Both the position numbers and the translations under genes were made by a program. A model generated the notes under the pieces. That model worked only from the letters and a program-made list of their open reading frames with translations, was not told the DNA's origin and made no database searches. A DNA stretch of 64,000 bases, taken from the NCBI GenBank assembly GCA_963772295.1, contig CAVYWO010000012.1, forward strand, positions 62,001 through 126,000, written 5' to 3'. Below, one piece after another: positions 59,204-64,000 of this stretch. Each line of letters begins with the position of its first letter. Position 1 is the stretch's first letter. Origin of the DNA: AP-15 sp963772295. GTDB taxonomy: Bacteria; Pseudomonadota; Alphaproteobacteria; ATCC43930; CGMCC-115725.

Positions 59204-62200
59204 TGGACATAGCGGCGTGGCTGAGGGGCCTGGGTCTCGAGCGATACGCGGCCGCTTTCGGAGAAAGCGATGTTGACGCCGAGGTGCTACCGCAGCTTAC
59301 GGCTGAGGACCTGATCAGCATCGGCGTGACCTCGGTCGGCCATCGCCGCAAGCTCCTCGCCGGCATTGCTGCTCTCACTGCCGAGGCACCCGCCGCCGCG
59401 ACGGCGGCATCCCGCGGTGCGTCAGAACCAGCCGCTGCCGAGCGGCGGCAGCTGACGGTGATGTTCTGCGATCTGGTCGGTTCGACGGCGCTGTCGGCGC
59501 GGCTCGACCCGGAGGATCTGCGCGCGGTCATCGGCGCCTATCACCGCTGCGTTGCCAAGGTGATCGGCCGCGGCGGCGGCTTTGTCGCCAAGTACATGGG
59601 CGACGGGGTGCTGGCCTATTTCGGCTATCCGGGGGCGGACGAGCACGATGCCGAGCGCGCGGTGCGTGCGGCGCTGAAGCTGGTCGAGAAAGTGGCCAGG
59701 CTCGACACCGTCGCGGCGCCGCTGCAGGTGCGGGTCGGCATCGCCACCGGGCTGGTGGTCGTCGGCGATCTGATCGGCCAGGGCATGTCGCGGGAGCAGG
59801 CAGTGGTCGGCGAGACGCCGAACCTCGCGGCGCGGCTGCAGGCATTGGCCGAGCCGGGAACCGTGGTGATCGCGCCGAGCACGCGGCGGCTGACCGGCGG
59901 TCTGTTCGAGTACGCGGATCTGGGTGCCGTCGAGCTGAAGGGCTTGGGTGCGCCGATGATGGCGGCACGGGTATGGCGCGAGAGTGCCGCCGAGAGCCGC
60001 TTCGAGGCGCTGCACGGGCGCGACCTGACCCCGCTCGGCCGCGACGAAGAACTGGCGCTATTGCAGCGCCGCTGGCGGCAGGCCAGGGCCGGCGAGGGCC
60101 GGGTGGTGGTGCTGATCGGCGAACCCGGCATCGGCAAATCGCGCCTCGCGCAGGCGATGCTGCAGGAGGTCGCGGGCGAGCCGCACACGAGGCTGCGCTA
60201 TTTCTGCTCGCCGCACCATCAGGCGAGCGCGCTCCATCCCTTCATTACCCAGCTCGAGCACGCCGCGGGCTTCACCCGCGAGGACATGCCGGAAGCGCGG
60301 CTGGTCAAGCTCGAAGCGCTGCTCGCCCGGTCGGACGCCGGCGTCGAGGAGATCGGCTTCATCGCCGAGCGGATGTCGATACCGACCGGCGACAAATACC
60401 CTCTCCCGGACCTCACGCCGCAGCGGCGCAAGGAGAAGACGCTCGAGGCGCTGCTGGCGCAATTGACGCGGCTGGCGGCGCAGCAGCCGGTGCTGATGCT
60501 GTTCGAGGATGCGCACTGGATCGACCCGACCTCGCTCGAGCTGTTGACCCTGACCGTGGCGCGGGCATCAACGCTGCCATTGCTGCTCCTCGTCACCGCG
60601 CGGCCGGAGTTCACCCCGCCCTGGCCCGCCGAGGCGCATGTCACGACACTGCCGCTCGCCCGCCTCGGCCGCCGCGAGGGCGGGACCCTGGTCGAGCGGT
60701 CCGCCGGCGGCAAGGCGCTGCCGGCCGAGATCCTCGAGCAGATCCTCGCCCGCACCGACGGCGTGCCATTGTTCCTCGAGGAGCTGACCAAGACCATCAT
60801 CGAGAGCGGCCTGCTGCGCGAGGAGGACGGGCATTACGCGCTCGACGGCGCGCTGCCGCCGCTGGCGATCCCGACCACGCTGCACGACTCGCTGATGGCC
60901 CGGCTCGACCGACTGGCGCCGGTGCGCGAGGTCGCCCAGATCGGCGCCGCCATCGGCCGCGAGTTCACCTATCGCTTGCTCAGCGCCGTGGCCCAGCAGC
61001 CCGATGACCGGATGAAGGAGGCTCTCGACCGGCTCGTCCGCGCCGAGCTGCTGTTCGGCCGCGGCGAGGTCCCGGAGGCGGTCTACACCTTCAAGCATGC
61101 GCTGGTGCAGGAGGCGGCCTATGCCAGCCTGTTGCGCGAGCGCCGGCGAACGCTCCACGCCCATATCGCCCAGGCGCTCGAAGGCGCGTTCCCGGAAGTG
61201 GCCGAGACCCAGCCGGAACTGGTCGCACACCACTACGCCGCCGCCGGGCTCACCGCTCCCGCCATCGATTATTATCGCCGCGCCGCGGAGCGGGCGATGG
61301 CGGCCTCGGCCAACGCCGAGGCGATCGCCCATTTGACCAAGGGCCTCGAGCTGATCGCCTCGCTCCCCGAATCGCTCGAGCGGAACTCGCGGGAGATCGA
61401 CTTCCGCCTCGCGCTCGGCACCCCGCTTATGGCCACACGAGGGTGGACATCTGCCGAGGCGGAGGCCGCCTACACCCGAGCCAAGGAGTTGTGTGCGGGC
61501 GCCGGCGACACCCCCGAGCTCTTTCGCAGCCTCGTGGGGTTGTGGGTCTATCACGTGCTTCAGCCAGATCTGGAGACCGCGTCGGAGCTTTCCCGGGAGC
61601 TTTTCAACCTCGCAGCAAAGCTCGGAAGCGACGAGTTCCGTTTGCTCGCAGAACTCTCCGGTTGCATCACTTGCTGCTGGTCCGGACGATACGCGAGTGT
61701 GCCGTCTCACGCCGCTCGGGTGCGGGTCCTGTACGACCCGGAGCGCCACCGCGGGCCAAAGATTTACGTGATGGACCCGGCGATGGCGGCCCTGGTTTAT
61801 GAGTTGCTCGCCTTGTGGTGCCTCGGCTATCCGGAGCGCGCGTCCGAGCGGGGGCTCGCCGCCCTCGCGATGAACCAGACCCTGGCTCATCCGTTCAGCC
61901 TGTGTCACGCTTTGCGGTTCGAGGCTCAGCTCAGGATCCACCGGAGGGAACCCGAGCTGATGGCGGCGCGGACCAAAGCGCTTCTGATGGTCGCCAGGGA
62001 GCAGGGGTTCGCGTTTTTCTGCGCGGCGGGCTCGATGCTCGAAATCTGGCACGACGCCTGGGTAACCGGGCAGTGCGCAGACGATCGCGTAGAAGCCTTC
62101 AGGATTGCTCTGGCCGAGCTGCGAAGGATGAGGTTCGGGGCGTCCCTGGGTATGTGGCAGGCTCTATTGTCGGAATGCCTCGAAAAACACGGGAATACCG

Positions 62201-62550
62201 ATGAAGCCCTCGAGGCGCTCGAGGCCGCGGTCGTGCACTTCGAGCGCACCGGCGACGTCACATGGGAGCCGGAGGTCCATCGGCTGATCGGCGATTTGCT
62301 CCTCCGGCGGAACCCGAGCGCTCCGGATCGGGCGGAAGTCTCCTATCGGCGGGCGATCGAGCGAGCCCGTTCGCAAGAGGCGAAGTCGTGGGAATTGCGC
62401 GCCGCCACGAGCCTCGCCCGCTTGTGGCGCGACCAAGGCAAGCGCACTGAGGCGCGCGAGCTGCTCGCCCCGATCTACGGCTGGTTCACCGAAGGCTTCG
62501 ATACGCCCGATTTGAAAGACGCCAAAGCGCTGCTCGACGAACTGGCGTGA
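59203..62550 (+). CDS. SAM-cyclase-AAA-TPR signalling protein C (intact)
   Basis: 1115 residues from ATG 59203, in TGATG overlap with the preceding copy; an upstream in-frame extension inside that copy is rejected. SAM domain MDIAAWLRGLGLERYAAAFG and VTSVGHRRKLLAGIAAL; cyclase with VMFCDLVGSTAL and YMGDGVLAYFGYPGADEH; P-loop GEPGIGKSRLA; Walker B LMLFEDAHWIDPTSLELL; TPR tail to DLKDAKALLDELA. Compared with A the linkers differ in length and the TPR half varies most, suggesting different inputs with one output. Small changes occur in the cyclase-AAA linker (TPLGRDEE, one residue shorter). Confidence 0.92.
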   Translation: MDIAAWLRGLGLERYAAAFGESDVDAEVLPQLTAEDLISIGVTSVGHRRKLLAGIAALTAEAPAAATAASRGASEPAAAERRQLTVMFCDLVGSTALSARLDPEDLRAVIGAYHRCVAKVIGRGGGFVAKYMGDGVLAYFGYPGADEHDAERAVRAALKLVEKVARLDTVAAPLQVRVGIATGLVVVGDLIGQGMSREQAVVGETPNLAARLQALAEPGTVVIAPSTRRLTGGLFEYADLGAVELKGLGAPMMAARVWRESAAESRFEALHGRDLTPLGRDEELALLQRRWRQARAGEGRVVVLIGEPGIGKSRLAQAMLQEVAGEPHTRLRYFCSPHHQASALHPFITQLEHAAGFTREDMPEARLVKLEALLARSDAGVEEIGFIAERMSIPTGDKYPLPDLTPQRRKEKTLEALLAQLTRLAAQQPVLMLFEDAHWIDPTSLELLTLTVARASTLPLLLLVTARPEFTPPWPAEAHVTTLPLARLGRREGGTLVERSAGGKALPAEILEQILARTDGVPLFLEELTKTIIESGLLREEDGHYALDGALPPLAIPTTLHDSLMARLDRLAPVREVAQIGAAIGREFTYRLLSAVAQQPDDRMKEALDRLVRAELLFGRGEVPEAVYTFKHALVQEAAYASLLRERRRTLHAHIAQALEGAFPEVAETQPELVAHHYAAAGLTAPAIDYYRRAAERAMAASANAEAIAHLTKGLELIASLPESLERNSREIDFRLALGTPLMATRGWTSAEAEAAYTRAKELCAGAGDTPELFRSLVGLWVYHVLQPDLETASELSRELFNLAAKLGSDEFRLLAELSGCITCCWSGRYASVPSHAARVRVLYDPERHRGPKIYVMDPAMAALVYELLALWCLGYPERASERGLAALAMNQTLAHPFSLCHALRFEAQLRIHRREPELMAARTKALLMVAREQGFAFFCAAGSMLEIWHDAWVTGQCADDRVEAFRIALAELRRMRFGASLGMWQALLSECLEKHGNTDEALEALEAAVVHFERTGDVTWEPEVHRLIGDLLLRRNPSAPDRAEVSYRRAIERARSQEAKSWELRAATSLARLWRDQGKRTEARELLAPIYGWFTEGFDTPDLKDAKALLDELA

Positions 62551-62786
62551 GCTGGCAAAGACCCGGAGTGAATGGCCGCTTCCCGGTCAACCCGACCATC
62601 TATTGGTGCGGTCATGAAGGTCTCAAATGGGTCGGTTTGAGCCGTTGGCTCGGGGGCGAGCGCAGTGGATGACCTCGACGGGCCGCGAATGGCTTCACCG
62701 GGTGGATTCCTGCCGTTCCTGATTTCCCGGCCTGCGATGCTCGTGGCTTAAAAGCGGTCATTTAATGCTATCGTCGTCCATGAGGG

Positions 62787-63730
62787 GTGCCGCTCCTCGG
62801 AGCCGAGGATCACCGTGCGGACGTAGCAGGATGGCTACAGGGTTTGGGCCTTGAGCGCTATGTGCCAGCGTTCCGCGACAACGAGATCGATTGGGAAGCG
62901 CTGCCGAAGCTGACGGCGGAGGATCTCAAGGATCTGGGCGTGGTGCTCGGAGGCCACCGCCGCAAGCTCCTCGCCGCGATTGCCGCGCTCGGCGCCGCGG
63001 TACCCGCCGCGACGGTGACGCCGGCGTCCGGCGATGCTCCGGCACCAGCCGAGGCCGAGCGCCGTCAGCTTACGGTGATGTTCTGCGATCTGGTCGGCTC
63101 GACAGCGCTCTCGGCGCGGCTCGACCCGGAGGATCTGCGGTCGGTGATCGGCGCCTACCACCGCTGTGTTGCGGGCGTCATCGAGCGCGGCGGCGGCTTT
63201 GTAGCCAAGTACATGGGCGACGGGGTGCTGGCCTATTTCGGCTATCCGCGCGCCGACGAGCACGACACCGAGCGCGCGGTGCGCGCGGCACTGAAGCCTG
63301 GTCGAGAAGGTGGCCAGGCTCGACACCGTCGCGGCGGCGCCATTGCAGGTGCGGGTTGGGATCGGCACCGGGCTGGTGGTGGTCGGCGATCTAATCGGCC
63401 AGGGCGCGGCGCAGGAACAGGCAGTGGTTGGCGAGATGCCGAACCTCGCGGCGCGGCTGCAAACGCTGGCCGAGCCGGGTGCGGTGGTGATCGCGCCGAG
63501 CACGCGGCGGCTGACCGGCGCGCTGTCCGACTATGAGGATCTCGGCGAGGTCGAGCTCAAGGGCCTGGGCGCGCCGGTGATGGCCGCGCGGGTGGTGCGC
63601 GGGAGCGGCCGCCGAGAGCCGCTTCGAGGCGCTGCACGGGCGCGACCTGACCCCGCTTGTCGGCCGCGACGAAGAACTGGCGCTATTGCAGCGCCGCTGG
63701 CAAGAGGCCAAGGCCGGCGAGGGCCGGGTG
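62787..63730 (+). pseudogene. SAM-cyclase protein D, frameshifted and truncated
   Basis: GTG 62787 opens a SAM domain (GWLQGLGLERYVPAFRDNEI, LTAEDLKDLGVVLGGHRRKL) and the cyclase (VMFCDLVGSTAL, YMGDGVLAYFGYPRADEHD). A one-base insertion at ~63299 and another at ~63606 shift the frame. The similarity ends at KAGEGRV, directly before the P-loop, at ~63730, where the 3' end of an ABC-type gene on the other strand begins. It is more diverged than B and C, so it is an older copy. Confidence 0.85.
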
Positions 63731-63744
63731 AATCCCGCCGCCCC

Positions 63745-64000
63745 TCAGCATTCCTTCGGGTCGAGCAGCCTATCGCTCGAATCGACAATCTCGAAATTGC
63801 CGTTTTTGGCGACCGCAATGTACATCTTCATTTTGCAATGCCGCTTGCCCGGCACCATCTCGGCCGGACCGCCCGGGGCCGCGGCGATCGCTGCGTGATC
63901 GAGCGCCTCGGCCACCGCATAGCCGTCGATCGTCCCGGCCTTCTTGACCGCTTCCGCCCACAGCATCATCCCGCGATACATGCCGGTCGCTCCACACCCG
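63745..64000 (-). CDS. Amide/urea-type ABC transporter substrate-binding protein, C-terminal part
   Basis: The last ~84 residues; the gene continues beyond the right edge. Readable: GATGMYRGMMLWAEAVKKAG, TIDGYAVAEALDHAAIA, PAEMVPGKRHCKMKMYIAVA, and the end LLDPKEC. The G-P-A-x-x-x-P-G-x-R-H-x-x-x-M-Y-I-A-x-A pattern is the C-terminal lobe of type 1 periplasmic binding proteins of the urea/short-chain-amide group (Peripla_BP_5/6). It stops at 63745, 15 bp from the truncated cyclase D, so the gene's 3' flank has been rearranged. Confidence 0.8.
   Translation of the reverse strand, partial: GCGATGMYRGMMLWAEAVKKAGTIDGYAVAEALDHAAIAAAPGGPAEMVPGKRHCKMKMYIAVAKNGNFEIVDSSDRLLDPKEC

Noticed and set aside
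1..64000. tRNA, rRNA or riboswitch genes
   Set aside because: I looked for tRNA-like T-arm and acceptor patterns and rRNA motifs by eye and saw none; a covariance-model scan would be decisive.

Overview
The window is GC-rich chromosomal DNA with long antisense open frames. Its gene content (alphaproteobacterial-type rpoH with an RpoH box, a gabD-type dehydrogenase, a DUF6476 membrane protein, SAM-cyclase-AAA-TPR signalling genes, IS110 elements) suggests an alphaproteobacterium of the Rhodospirillales/Hyphomicrobiales kind. That placement is inference; there is no rRNA or tRNA gene to confirm it. Many frameshifts, gene fragments and broken insertion sequences mark it as a repeat-rich genome, possibly a metagenome assembly.

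Layout. 0-5 kb: the 5' end of an enoyl-CoA hydratase-like gene, a glycine-zipper lipoprotein, a minimal J-domain protein, a SWIM/SNF2 helicase and an exported cupin. 5-7.3 kb: a scrambled transposase remnant and a RelE/ParE-type toxin-antitoxin pair followed by a small ORF. 8-12.5 kb: a TauD-like dioxygenase, an FMN alpha-hydroxy-acid dehydrogenase, an MFS transporter and a cupredoxin. 13.2-21.1 kb: a stretch bracketed by two inverted copies of a ~174-bp MITE-like element, holding a Tat-exported phosphoesterase, an intradiol dioxygenase, a trypsin-like protease, a SRPBCC protein and a DUF4062-STAND NTPase-TPR gene with one frameshift. 21.4-33.5 kb: an enolase-superfamily enzyme, an amidase, a GNAT, an FAD-linked oxidase, a DUF1194 protein, an ornithine/lysine decarboxylase-like enzyme, IS110 copy 1 and a methyltransferase/ATP-grasp fusion. 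33.5-38.9 kb: housekeeping genes (RluA-type synthase, rpoH, two membrane proteins, gabD). 38.9-41.7 kb: a toxin-antitoxin pair between gabD and a duplicated gabD 3' end that is itself split by a Tn5-like IS4-family element, then a RusA-like gene. 41.9-49.8 kb: lhr helicase, a DoxX/NDH-2 fusion, a decayed VbhA/Fic module and a glyoxalase pseudogene. 50-63.7 kb: a tandem array of near-identical SAM-cyclase-AAA-TPR genes (two intact, three broken), with IS110 copy 2 inside it. The right edge has the 3' end of an amide/urea-type ABC substrate-binding gene.

How the parts may work together. The dioxygenase, hydroxy-acid dehydrogenase and MFS transporter look like a small uptake-and-oxidation cluster. 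The fused methyltransferase/ATP-grasp enzyme and the decarboxylase share a strand and are separated only by IS110 copy 1 and a long hairpin, so they may once have been one transcription unit. The most unusual items are the DUF4062-STAND gene (a possible defence NTPase), the cyclase array being reshaped by recombination and IS110, and the gabD 3'-end duplication around a toxin-antitoxin pair.
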